Source: Anas platyrhynchos (lineage: Eukaryota > Chordata > Aves > Anseriformes > Anatidae). Taken from it: DNA of 64,000 nucleotides. The position numbers and the translations under genes were made by a program. This document shows, in pieces, positions 19,921 through 28,837 of this stretch. The stretch spans positions 39,808,001-39,872,000 of the forward strand of contig NC_092594.1 of the NCBI RefSeq assembly GCF_047663525.1. Reading direction: 5' to 3'. The notes under the pieces were generated by a model. The model had not been told where the DNA came from. It saw only the letters and a list, made by a program, of their open reading frames with translations, and ran no database searches. Numbering within the stretch: position 1 is the first letter of the stretch; each line of letters begins with the position of its first letter.

Positions 19921-20530
19921 ATGATTGTGGGGGTGTGGTTGTCAGATTTGGGATGGGCAACTTGGGACGAGAACTTACACCTGACCTTAATACAAACTGT
20001 ATCTCAAGTGATTAATAAGACGAACTGTTGGGTATGCACCCATCTGCCACAGCATGGGAATAAGGGTGTATCGTTAATCAGGAAAAGGCGATAGTTAATA
20101 TTTCTGCAATTATAGAGAAGTTAGAAAACAAAACTCTGGATGCTATAAAGGCTCAACAAGAAGAGATATCTAGTTTATCACAGGTAGTATTACAAAATCG
20201 GATGGCCCTAGACTTGTTACTGGCCGCTCAAGGGGGAGTCTGTACAGTAATAAATACAAGTTGTTGTATGTATGTAGATCAGAGTGCAAGGATCTCTACC
20301 GACCTAGAAGAAATATGGAAGCAGACAAGGGTCCTACATGAGATCAGTAAAGATGATCTTTCATGGAGTTTTAGTGAAATATGGAATAAGTTAATTGGTT
20401 GCCCAATTTCCAATGGTTGAAACAAGTGTTCATTGCTCTAATCACATTAGTAGTGTTAGGAATATTTGTGTGCATGTTGTTTAGATGCCTGCTTTGTTGT
20501 GTTACTGTAAATAATGAAAGTATCTGATGC
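19921..20530 (+). pseudogene. env remnant with CX6CC transmembrane subunit
   Basis: A short env start (19,921-20,092) is followed directly by the transmembrane subunit; most of the surface subunit is missing. The TM part has the heptad region, LQNRMALDLLLAAQGG, the CTVINTSCC motif (CX6CC, the gamma-type disulfide signature), and a hydrophobic anchor about 20,425-20,495 that is in a shifted frame. The protein cannot be made whole. Confidence 0.85.
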
Positions 20531-20547
20531 AAAAGAATTTGCATGGG

Positions 20548-20563
20548 AAAAGAAAAGGGGGGA
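20548..20563 (+). other. Polypurine tract
   Basis: AAAAGAAAAGGGGGGA lies directly before the 3' LTR start (20,565), the plus-strand primer position of retroviruses. Confidence 0.88.
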
Positions 20564-20564
20564 T

Positions 20565-21116
20565 TGATTAAGGAGGTATTGGGGAGGCATTGGGGAGGCA
20601 AGGACAATCCCCAGACATGGACTGTATATCTCGAAACAAGACACTGGAACTCATGATAAGGAAGCGGCAGACGGACAGAGAAACAAATGTAAGGACTATA
20701 AATCTCAAAATTGGACATTGGAATTCATTATAAAGATACAACAAACGGAAGAATTGGCAACAACCAGCTCTCGCAATTAAGAAACGTGCCAATTCAGCAG
20801 ATTCCTGACCAAAGGTGAAAAGTACACTGTGAGGAAGACTCGGGATCTTCCTCCCAAAGACCCCTGCCCACAATTCTTGGGAGGCTCTACGCAGGCGCAA
20901 GGTGCCAAAAGGCTAATTAGCATGAGAAGCGAGGGAAGGCGGGGATAGGTAATGCATATGTATAGGCGCTTGTAGAATATTGATAGATTGATTGTATAAA
21001 TTCAAGACTGCTTTCCGCTTTGGGTATGCACGATAGGTGGAGAGATCCCCCGTGCATCCAGCGCTGCAATAAAGAATATACCACTTAAAGGAATTTCGGC
21101 TTCGATCTTTGAATCA
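20565..21116 (+). repeat. 3' LTR of gamma-like ERV
   Basis: 552 bp with the same TGATTAAGG start and GAATCA end as the 5' LTR. It lacks the 21-bp tandem duplication seen there. Sequence divergence from the 5' LTR is about 1% outside that duplication. Confidence 0.92.
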
Positions 21117-21479
21117 CAACCTTGTAAAATGCAGACAACCAGAATCCTTACAACAATTAAGTGGAAATCACAGTGTAAGAAACATTACCACCTCAAAGAG
21201 TAAAAGCCTCAAAAGAAATGTGACTTGTAACAGGCCAGCAGCTGTGTGTTTTCGGTGAAGCACCAGGTAGAGTATAAACCTGGATTGCACAGTTAATGGG
21301 GAAACGGGAGGGTCCTGGTCCTTGGGAGGGAAAAAAAAAAAGTATATAAACTGTGTATGGAATCGGTAGGTGCCCTCCTGCTTGCGGGACACCCGCCATT
21401 GTAATCTCAAATACAAATGCTACTGTACTGAGATCCTCTCCTGAGCCTATGTTATTTCCCAAAGATTGATTCGCGGTTT

Positions 21480-22122
21480 TAAGGCTTCAGGGATAGGGCC
21501 CTAGGGTTGGGTTTCAGGGTAAGCGTTCTCAGGGTTTATGTTTAGGATTTTAAGGTTTTTAGTTTTAGGGTTGGAGTTTTAACGGTTAGGATTTTAGGGA
21601 TTTGAGGGTTAGGGTTTTAAGGGTTTCAGGGTTAGCGTGTCAGGGTTTTGGAGTTTTTTGGGTTGTAGTGTTGATAGTTTTTTTAGGGTTAGGTTCTTAG
21701 GGTTTTATTTTTGGTCAGTTATTTACGGTTAGGGTTTTAAGATCTTATTATTATTTTTTTTTTTCAGGTTAGGTTCTCCTGGGTTAGGGTTTTGAGCATC
21801 TTAATATTTTGGGTTGGGTTTGGGATTTGAGCGTCTTAATTTTGTGGGCTTGGGCGCCGTGAGCGTCTTAAGTGTTTGGGTTAGGGCTTTTAGGCATAGG
21901 TCTTCAGGGGTTTAGTTTGGGTTAGGTCTGTAGGGGTTTCGAGGATTTTTAGGGTTAGGGCTTGCGGCTTTTTTGTGTAAGGGCGGTAAGGGCTAGGGTT
22001 CCAGGGAGTGCTGTTAAATGGAGTTCTCGACAACTCGGCCTCTGATTGGCCGTGCCGGCTGTGCAGGGAATGCTGGTAGGTGTAGTTTTCCGTCACAAGG
22101 CTTCCGGTAGGCCGCGTTGATT
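21480..22122 (+). repeat. Telomere-like tract 1, copy 1
   Basis: Degenerate TTAGGG variants (TTTTAGGGTT, GGGTTAGGGTTTT, TTAGGGCTTGCGG) on the + strand. The right part includes a CCAAT-type GATTGGCCGTG and TAGGTGTAGTTTTCC, which lead into the 62-bp repeat. Confidence 0.82.
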
Positions 22123-22214
22123 GCCCAGAGCATGCCGGGAAATGTAGTTCTGGGACTCCGAACTTCCGGGAGGCCATGTTGAGCGCCCAGAGCATACCGG
22201 GAAATGCAGTTCTC
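22123..22214 (+). repeat. 62-bp minisatellite, 1.5 units, copy 1
   Basis: One full unit and a partial one of the same 62-bp repeat as at 13,297. Bounded by TTAGGG-rich DNA to 22,310. Confidence 0.88.
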
Positions 22215-22559
22215 GGGGACTAGGGCTGGGGCTAGGGTTAGAGTTTAGGGTGAGGGTTGGGGTTAGGGTTAGGGGTTAGGGTTAGGGCTAGTGAATGCTG
22301 GTTCTCTGTGTTTGCAGATGACGGTGAGCGTGTTTAAACTAATTCCAGTTGAAGAAGTTTCAGTTACTTGCTTGGTGACGTTATCAGTTCAACATTAAAA
22401 GCTGCAGCAAAAGCAAAAGGGGATTTTTGCTTCTAGAAACACCCCAGTTCTCCTGTCTGCACTCTGCATGCTGTTGAGCTAAGCCTTATAAATAAGTAAA
22501 TAAACCAGAGCTGCTGCTGCTCCTCTTTTTGCTTTTTTGTGCTTTCCCCGCATGCGACC

Positions 22560-22702
22560 TCTGCCGCCCCCTGCTGGTGGAAAACGTGTACTGCAGGCGG
22601 CCGGGGGCGCGCATGCGCGGTGACGCCCGCGGGCGCCCTCTGCCGCCCCCTGCTGGTGGAAAACAAGTACTGCAGGCGGCCGGGGGCCGCGCATGCGCGT
22701 TG
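22560..22702 (+). repeat. 79-bp minisatellite, two units, CTCF/NRF1-like motifs
   Basis: CCGCCCCCTGCTGG occurs at 22,564-22,577 and 22,643-22,656; its complement CCAGCAGGGGGCGG matches the CTCF core CCASYAGRKGGCRS at all 14 positions. GCGCATGCGC (NRF1 palindrome) occurs at 22,609-22,618 and 22,689-22,698. Step 79-80 bp. Confidence 0.87.
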
Positions 22703-23016
22703 CTTATTACGTCTTTTTTTTTTTTTGATGTGTAATTTCCTACGCTCCTAGATTTTTCTTCATATGTAAATGAAAGGTTCGTGCTAATTCCCGTTGAAAA
22801 TATTTCATTTACTTTCTTGGTTGTATTGTCCTTTCTATGTTCAAAGCTGAGTCAAAAATACGGTAAATTTTGCTTCTAGAAACACCGCAGTTCTTTTGTC
22901 TGCACTCCGCATGCTGTAAACTAGGGATAGGTGACAAATTAATAAAAAAATAAATAAAAGAACACAGCTGCTGCTCCTGCTCTCTTTCTTGTTTTTTGCC
23001 CCCTCCTCTTTCCCAG

Positions 23017-23115
23017 GTGATTGGGTTTGGGTGCTGGGCGGGGCCAAATGTTATACGAGCCCTAGGCATTCTATCAGAGAGCTCCTCCTGCGTGGGCTGC
23101 TCTTTGGGGTCGGTG
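23017..23115 (+). promoter_or_regulatory. Promoter-like module a, copy 1
   Basis: GTGATTGGG, TGCTGGGCGGGGCC and TTATACGAGC in the same spacing as module a at 12,565. Downstream are T-rich and AATAA-rich spacers and telomere-like tract 2. Confidence 0.5.
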
Positions 23116-23414
23116 CTTTGTTTATTCTTCTGTTAGCTACATGCAGGGTTCTTTTCGTGGGTCAGAGTCTTGTACGATATTTTAGAGGAAACCAATCTAG
23201 TAGTACGTGCATTTATTGCAAGAAGCTCTTTGGAGGTGATTAATTGTTATAGCACTTTTATGGATAGGATGTCAATGTTACTTTGTGTGTTTGCTTTGTT
23301 GTTCTATGTCCCTCATGATTTTTGCAGGGTTATAGGGCAGATGCCACCAGGTCTACCCCTTTTGTTGTTTTTGTTTTGTTTGATTTATTTTTCTTATTTT
23401 CTTTTTCGGAAGGG

Positions 23415-23760
23415 GGTTTGGGATTTGAGCGTCCTATTTTTTTGGGTTTGGGATTTGAGCATCTTAATTTTGTGGGTGTGGGATTTGAGCGTCTTAAGTG
23501 TTTGGGTTAGGGCTTTTAGGCATAGGTCTTCAGGGGTTTAGTGTGGTGGATAGTTTCGGTTAGGTCTGTAGGGGTTTCGAGGATTTGTAGGGTTAGGGCT
23601 TGCGGCTTCTTTGTGTAAGGGCGGTAAGGGCTAGGGTTCCAGGGAGTGCTGTTAAATGGAGTTCTCGACAACTCGGCCTCTGATTGGCCGTGCCGGCTGT
23701 GCAGGGAATGCTGGTAGGTGTAGTTTTCCGTCACAAGGCTTCCGGTAGGCCGCGTTGATT
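23415..23760 (+). repeat. Telomere-like tract 2, copy 1
   Basis: Repeated GGGTTTGGGATTTGAGCGTC words, then TTAGGG variants and the NF-Y/ZNF143-type block leading into the longer 62-bp minisatellite. Confidence 0.78.
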
Positions 23761-24040
23761 GCCCAGAGCATGCCGGGAAATGTAGTTCTGGGACTCCGAA
23801 CTTCCGGGAGGCCATGTTGAGCGCCCAGAGCATACCGGGAAATGTAGTTCTGGGACTCCGAACTTCCGGGAGGCCGTGGTGAGCGCCCAGAGCATACCGG
23901 GAAATGTAGTTCTGGGACTCCGGACTTCCGGGAGGCCATGTTGAGCGCCCAGAGCATACCGGGAAATGTAGTTCTGGGACTCCGAACTTCCGGGAGGCCA
24001 TGTTGGGTGCCCAGAGCATACCGGGAAATGCAGTTCTCGG
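23761..24040 (+). repeat. 62-bp minisatellite, 4.5 units, copy 1
   Basis: Units start at 23,761, 23,823, 23,885, 23,947 and 24,009. Copies 2 and 3 have only 3.5 units here. Followed by TTAGGG-rich DNA to about 24,112. Confidence 0.9.
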
Positions 24041-24400
24041 GGACTAGGGCTGGGGCTAGGGTTAGAGTTTAGGGTGAGGGTTGGGGTTAGGGTTAGGGGT
24101 TAGGGTTAGGGCTAGTGAATGCTGGTTCTCTGTGTTTGCAGATGACGGTGAGCGTGTTTAAACTAATTCCAGTTGAAGAAGTTTCAGTTACTTGCTTGGT
24201 GACGTTATCCGTTCAACATTAAAAGCTGCAGCAAAAGCAAAAGGGGAGTTTTGCTTCTAGAAACACCACAGGTCTCTTGTCTGCTCTCGGAATGTTTTTG
24301 AGATAAACCAGATCTTAAAAAAAAAAAGGAAAAAAAAAACCACAGCTGCTTCTTTTGCTCTCTTCCTACTTCCTTGTGCTTTGCCCCTCCCCTTTCCCAG

Positions 24401-24497
24401 GTGATTGGGTTTGGGTGCTGGGCGGGGCTGAATGCTATATGAGCCCCAGGCATGCTAGCAGAGAGCTCCTTCTGCTTGGGCTGCTCTTTGGGGTAAG
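24401..24497 (+). promoter_or_regulatory. Promoter-like module b with splice donor, copy 1
   Basis: GTGATTGGG (inverted CCAAT), GCTGGGCGGGGCTG (GC box), CTATATGAGC (TATA-like, near 24,434), then about 50 bases to a consensus donor GGGGTAAGTG (GT at 24,492). This is the arrangement of a compact promoter with a short first exon. The same module is at 38,297, 43,035, 51,400 and 56,138. Confidence 0.55.
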
Positions 24498-25288
24498 TGC
24501 TTTGGTTTTCCTTCAGTCAGTTGCAGGGTTCTCTAGGCAGACTGGAGCCTATGGATTTCTGGATTTTAAGTGCTTGGAATTCACTCAGTAGCGGGATGTT
24601 TAGTAGGGGCTGCTGGCTCACTGTTTTTTTGGGATGGTGGGATACTCTTCTGTTTTTGAGCTATATTTTAATCTCTAGATGTATAAACCCACTTGTGTAA
24701 CTCTCCGGAGGACTAAAACCAGCTTGATTGAATGCTACATATGGCTTGGCAGCGTAGATGCAGCATTACCAAGAGACTGAGCAGAGTTGTATCAGAGTCA
24801 CCTCTTTCATCTGCAAAGGGTAAGTTTGATTACCCCTGCCGAGGCTTGTGTGTGTGCATGTCTTTTTGGCATTTGTGGAGCTCGGTTGTTTTTCTTTGTG
24901 TGTGTGCATGTTCTTTTTTTTTTTTTTTTGAGGGTCAAACAGTGTGTTTGCTGAGTGTGGTTAGAATGAGGAGGTGGGGAGCTGCTCAGGACTGGAAGGT
25001 TTGGTTTCTAGGAGTATGCGGCATCCTTCCTGTGCGACGTGACTAATTGTTGGGCTGGAACGTTCCAGCTTTCGTGTGTCTTAAGCAATGTAGCTTGTGT
25101 AGTGTGTGTTGTGTGGCCTGGGCAGAGTTTGCTGTGGTGCAGTGGGCGAAGAATCTCAGTTAGAGCTGGTGAGCAGCTGAAGTACCAGAGCTGGGAAGAG
25201 AGAGGTCTTGGAGCAGGTACGCTGTGGCTGTGAGGTGCCTCAGAGTGTGCTTTTCTGTCTTTTGTTTTGTTTTGTTGTTTTTTTGCAG

Positions 25289-25349
25289 GTGCTTTGTGCG
25301 GTCGTGGACAGGAAAGGGAAATCCTCGTGTCGCGGAGCAGTGAGGGAGG
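25289..25349 (+). ncRNA. Candidate internal exon of array transcript, copy 1
   Basis: A strong acceptor (T-rich tract, then TTTTTTTGCAG) precedes 61 nt that end at GGGAGG/GTGAGTG, a near-consensus donor. No long open frame crosses it in all copies, so any transcript is probably non-coding. Copies lie at 43,927-43,987 and 57,031-57,091. Exon status is inferred from splice signals only. Confidence 0.4.
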
Positions 25350-26018
25350 GTGAGTGTTGTCAGCCTGGTCATCCCTTACCTGAAGCGAAGGGAAGACACT
25401 CAGGTGTTTCCCTCAGAGGGTCCGAGGTGAGTCTGTCTGGGATAGAGGAGCAGCGTGGCAGGTGGGCGCTTGCAAGCACAGTGGTTCTTTTGTCCTTTTG
25501 TGTTCCCCGGTGGTGTGGATGATGCTGGCCGCTCCTTTCAAGCTTGGACCTAATTTGCAGGTCCAGAGGCAAGTGGAGTGCTGTTTTGAAAGGATAAAAG
25601 TAAAGCTGGGGTCGCTTATGTTGTTGAGGGATGGGTGCTACTGCTGGCAGCTGAATGTTTATCTTCTGCCTGTGTTTTTCTTTTGTTCAGGCTGAAATGC
25701 AGTGTGCAGTGCAGGATGTGTCAACCAGCTGCCTCTGCAGTGACTCTGGTGCGTGATGAGCAGAGGTAGCTGTTAATTTTGGGGGTGTGGTTGTCACTGA
25801 AGTTATTTTCCTACATCCAATAGCGTAAAATTCCAGTTTGCCTTTTAGAGGCGCTATAAGTGGGTAAAGAGAAGAGATGGAAGCATGTGCCACGTGGGGC
25901 AGGCAAGCGGCTGAGGTACAGGAGGGGATGAGAGTATGTGATTTTTTCCTGGGGGTGGAATGGAATTGATTGTTTTGGTGTATAGTCTGTTTTGCTCCTA
26001 GATCTTTCATTCATTGTA

Positions 26019-26024
26019 AATAAA
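26019..26024 (+). terminator. Candidate poly(A) signal of array transcript, copy 1
   Basis: AATAAA in TCATTGTAAATAAAAG, downstream of module b and the exon-like segments. Related words (ATGTAAATAAAAG) appear at 36,787 and in the other copies. Confidence 0.4.
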
Positions 26025-26438
26025 AGTTTGAGCCAGTTCCAGTTAGGAATGTTCTAGTTACGACCCAGCAAGTATTGTCCTTTTAATGTTAAAAAAAAGT
26101 GCGGCAAAAGCATGGGTGCAGATCTGTTTCAGGTCTTGTGCATCATATTCGGTTGGAGATCGCGTCTGTTTCCATCCTCACTCTTGCAGAAGTCATCTGG
26201 GCCGCATCAGGAGCTCTTGCTTGGGAATTGATTTCCTAAGTGTCTTCTTAGGGGGTTTTCAGTCCCCATCCTTCTGGTCTCTTGTCTTGAAGGCAGGCTT
26301 TTTAGGCCTCCGTCATCCCAGTTCTGGCAGTTGCTTCCAGTTGCATGTTGTGACATTTGAGTCTCTCCTGGGGTCTGGTGCAGAGCACCTGTTCTGACGT
26401 GCTGTTGCTGTAGGGCTTTCTTTTTGGGGGTCACTTTT

Positions 26439-26677
26439 TGTGGAGGAATCGTTAAGTGAGGCAGGACATGTGAATGTTGAGCAGTTGGGAGGCAATGGGC
26501 TGGTGAAGCACCGTACTCAACTCACATGAGCCTTGGCACGTATGCAGCTGGCTGAGAGCCAATCAGGCTCAAGGACACGATGCCCTTGGGCCATCGGGAA
26601 AGTCCCTAAGGTGGGACAGGTAGCCAAAAGAAGGAGGACCAGACTGAAGCGTCTGGGTCTTCCTTCCGTCGGCAACA
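26439..26677 (+). repeat. 5' LTR of beta-like ERV
   Basis: 239 bp, TGTGGAGG to GGCAACA. A short LTR of this size is seen in avian ERVK-type elements. It differs from the 3' LTR at two positions, GGAGGCAATG versus GGAGACAATG and CTTCCTTCC versus CTTCATTCC. Confidence 0.95.
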
Positions 26678-26680
26678 AAT

Positions 26681-26698
26681 TGGCGCCCGAACAGGGAC
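26681..26698 (+). other. Primer binding site, tRNA-Lys (Lys3 type)
   Basis: TGGCGCCCGAACAGGGAC is the well-known complement of the tRNA-Lys3 3' end, three bases after the 5' LTR. Confidence 0.95.
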
Positions 26699-27154
26699 GA
26701 GTCTGAACAGGATTTGGACACTGCTGGCAGTGATCCAGGGCCACGGTTGGACGGAATAAAGGAGAAGCCGGTCCTGCAACGCAGCCCAGGAGGTGAAAAG
26801 GACAAGAATCCCTGCACCCGCGCCGGGAAGTTGAAAAGGACGTGGAGTCCCCCGCACCCGGGAGTGGATCCCGCCGGTCGCGCGTCGCCGAGATCTGCAG
26901 CTCGGAAGGTGAAAAGGGAGTCCCTGCACCCGGGATGAGCCTATTTAGGGTCCCGCCGGAAAAGCGCCGCCGAGGTCTTTGCAAAGGCTGCAATCGACGT
27001 ATATAAAGGTATGAAAAGATAAGCGGCGTATTATTTGCTCAAATGCTTTTTAGAAAAGCGGAGCATTTTAGATATAGATTGTAGAAAAAGATTTGCCAGG
27101 GTTATTAGTATATGGGCTAGCTAAGGGTTGTTTTACAAATCCTGATACAGTTTT

Positions 27155-28837
27155 TTGAACAAACAGAGTGGCGTAAATTTGGAAATAAATTGTTTGATGA
27201 TGTTAGGAACGATGTTAAGTTTACTGGGAGATTTGATGAGGCCATGGAGAGCAGTGGCTAATGCATTAGCCACACGTAAAGATGAGCAAAGAGTTGCCGC
27301 TGCTGCAACAGAGTGGTTAGGACCACCAAGAAGGGTTAATAATGTTAATCCACAGCAAATAAATATGGAAGGAATAGATTGCCCGTTGCCACCTTCCATT
27401 AGAACTTTTACTATTACACAGGGGGCCTCGGGAATTTCGGGGGTGCCTGTGACAATGTCCTCTGTAGCAGAGGAGGAGCTTTCACTACCAACAGCTCCAA
27501 CTGCTCCAATAGAAAGTGAGAAAGGAGCAAGTGAAAGGACCAGTGCTAACTCATTTCTATCAAATATAAATCCCTTCACAACGGGAGCGCAGGGAAGAGA
27601 AGGTCTGCAGCCATCGAAGGCCTTTGCTGTTACGCCCCCTGTTGACTTGAACGTGCCTTTTGACCCAGGCCCTATTGGCCTTGGAAAGGAGCGATGGAGG
27701 CAAATAGCAAATGAGGCACTGCGTGAAGGGAATTATGAAACGGCAGCACACTCGCCACCAGATGCACAGGGGAATGTGACCGTTAATATGACAAATTTAT
27801 ACTGGAAACTATTAACTCAATTACGATCTACAGTAAATGATTCTGGTTTAAAGGGGGAACCTACTCGGCAAATGTTAGATTATATTTGGGGAACAAATAT
27901 ATTGCTCCCCGGGGACATACGTGGTATAATGAAGCTGATCCTAACACAACATCAACAGCTTCTTTTTAATGCGCATTGGCAAAGTGTTTGTCAAGAGGCA
28001 GTAGCTGTGATAAGGGCACCTGGAGATCCGTTGTATGGTGTCACGTTGGAGGAATTGATGGGACTCGGACCATATTATAGATTAGAGACACAAGCGTTGC
28101 TGGGTCCAGACAAAGCTAAAGAATCAATGAGATTGGCTCGAAGAGCCTTGGACCAAATTAGAGAGCCAGGGGGGATACCATCCTATATGGGCATCAAGCA
28201 AGGAAGGGAGGAACCATTTGGGTTGTTTATTGATCGAGTAGCAAACGCAATACAAGCGGCTGGGGTACCTGATGATCTAAAGGGCACTATTCTAAAGCAG
28301 TGTGCAATTCAAAACTGCAACCCTTCAACTCGTAGTATATTAGCTACGTTACCGGGAACTTGGACAATTGAGGAGGGTTTAGAAAGGATGGCTCAGGTAC
28401 CCGTGGGTCCGCATGCTATGTTGGTAGATGTAATAAAACAACTAGGGAATAGCATGAAAGAACAGGCACAGGTATTCAGAGAGACTGCACAGCAATCGCA
28501 GAATCAAATATTCGCTGCTCTTGCTCCTTTGCAAACGCCCGGAGGCCGTCCTACTGGCCAATGGTCTTCACTGCAACCGCGTTGTTTTCGCTGTGGGATC
28601 ACCGGACATAGGAAACGAGAGTGCAGAACGAGATCAGTGTGGTGTCAGAACTGCCAATCCAATACACATAACACAGCGATCTGTCGGTATGGTGCGTCGG
28701 GAAACGGCCAGAGCAGCGGGAAGGACCGCCCCGCGACGACACAAAAAGCGGCATTTACCACAACGGCCGGAACGACACCGTTTACCTCCGACCAGCCACC
28801 AGAGGGAGTCTCGGCTTGGATTTGGCAACAGCAGTAG
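27155..28837 (+). CDS. gag: gag of beta-like ERV (N-terminus displaced)
   Basis: A 560-codon frame. Residues about 150-450 are capsid; the major homology region IKQGREEPFGLFIDRV lies near residues 349-364. Two zinc knuckles of CX2CX4HX4C type are at residues 477-490 (start CFRCGITGHRKREC) and 497-510 (start CQNCQSN), as in nucleocapsid. The matrix part is not in this frame at its start: matrix-like coding lies upstream in another frame around 27,090-27,260 and is interrupted near a T-run at 27,148-27,154, so the 5' end is shifted and the first codons of the open frame are not genuine matrix. No myristoylation signal (Met-Gly) starts the frame. It ends in TAG at 28,837 and overlaps the pro frame. 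It would at most give an incomplete Gag. Confidence 0.88.
   Translation: MNKQSGVNLEINCLMMLGTMLSLLGDLMRPWRAVANALATRKDEQRVAAAATEWLGPPRRVNNVNPQQINMEGIDCPLPPSIRTFTITQGASGISGVPVTMSSVAEEELSLPTAPTAPIESEKGASERTSANSFLSNINPFTTGAQGREGLQPSKAFAVTPPVDLNVPFDPGPIGLGKERWRQIANEALREGNYETAAHSPPDAQGNVTVNMTNLYWKLLTQLRSTVNDSGLKGEPTRQMLDYIWGTNILLPGDIRGIMKLILTQHQQLLFNAHWQSVCQEAVAVIRAPGDPLYGVTLEELMGLGPYYRLETQALLGPDKAKESMRLARRALDQIREPGGIPSYMGIKQGREEPFGLFIDRVANAIQAAGVPDDLKGTILKQCAIQNCNPSTRSILATLPGTWTIEEGLERMAQVPVGPHAMLVDVIKQLGNSMKEQAQVFRETAQQSQNQIFAALAPLQTPGGRPTGQWSSLQPRCFRCGITGHRKRECRTRSVWCQNCQSNTHNTAICRYGASGNGQSSGKDRPATTQKAAFTTTAGTTPFTSDQPPEGVSAWIWQQQ
28699..28705 (+). promoter_or_regulatory. Gag-pro -1 frameshift site
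   Basis: GGGAAAC fits the slippery heptamer X XXY YYZ, and its phase is right: the gag codons are GGA and AAC. After a -1 shift the reading frame stays open to the pro-pol frame and enters the dUTPase-like start. A downstream pseudoknot cannot be judged by eye. Confidence 0.75.

Larger units (their letters stand above)
13937..21116 (+). mobile_element. Degraded gammaretrovirus-like provirus
   Basis: A 7.2 kb element with two LTRs, primer site, partial gag, pol fragments in several frames, env remnants and a polypurine tract. The YVDD polymerase motif, GPY-type integrase end and CX6CC transmembrane protein place it with class I (gamma-like) ERVs. It is broken by stop codons, frameshifts, loss of most of gag and of most of the env surface unit, and by a nested solo LTR. 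The flanks TGCCC (left) and CAACC (right) do not form a target duplication, and they match array positions about 3.2 kb apart (24,386 and 39,815 equivalents), so the element sits at a rearrangement junction. Confidence 0.92.

Noticed and set aside
20371-20900. Minus-strand frames across the 3' LTR of the gamma-like ERV
   Set aside because: Antisense shadows of LTR sequence; the 5' LTR version differs and no protein family is recognised.
25740-25810. C/D-box snoRNA-like pattern (GTGATGA ... CTGA), also near 32,628-32,690
   Set aside because: No terminal stem around the boxes and no clear C'/D' boxes; spacing differs between the two sites. Probably chance.
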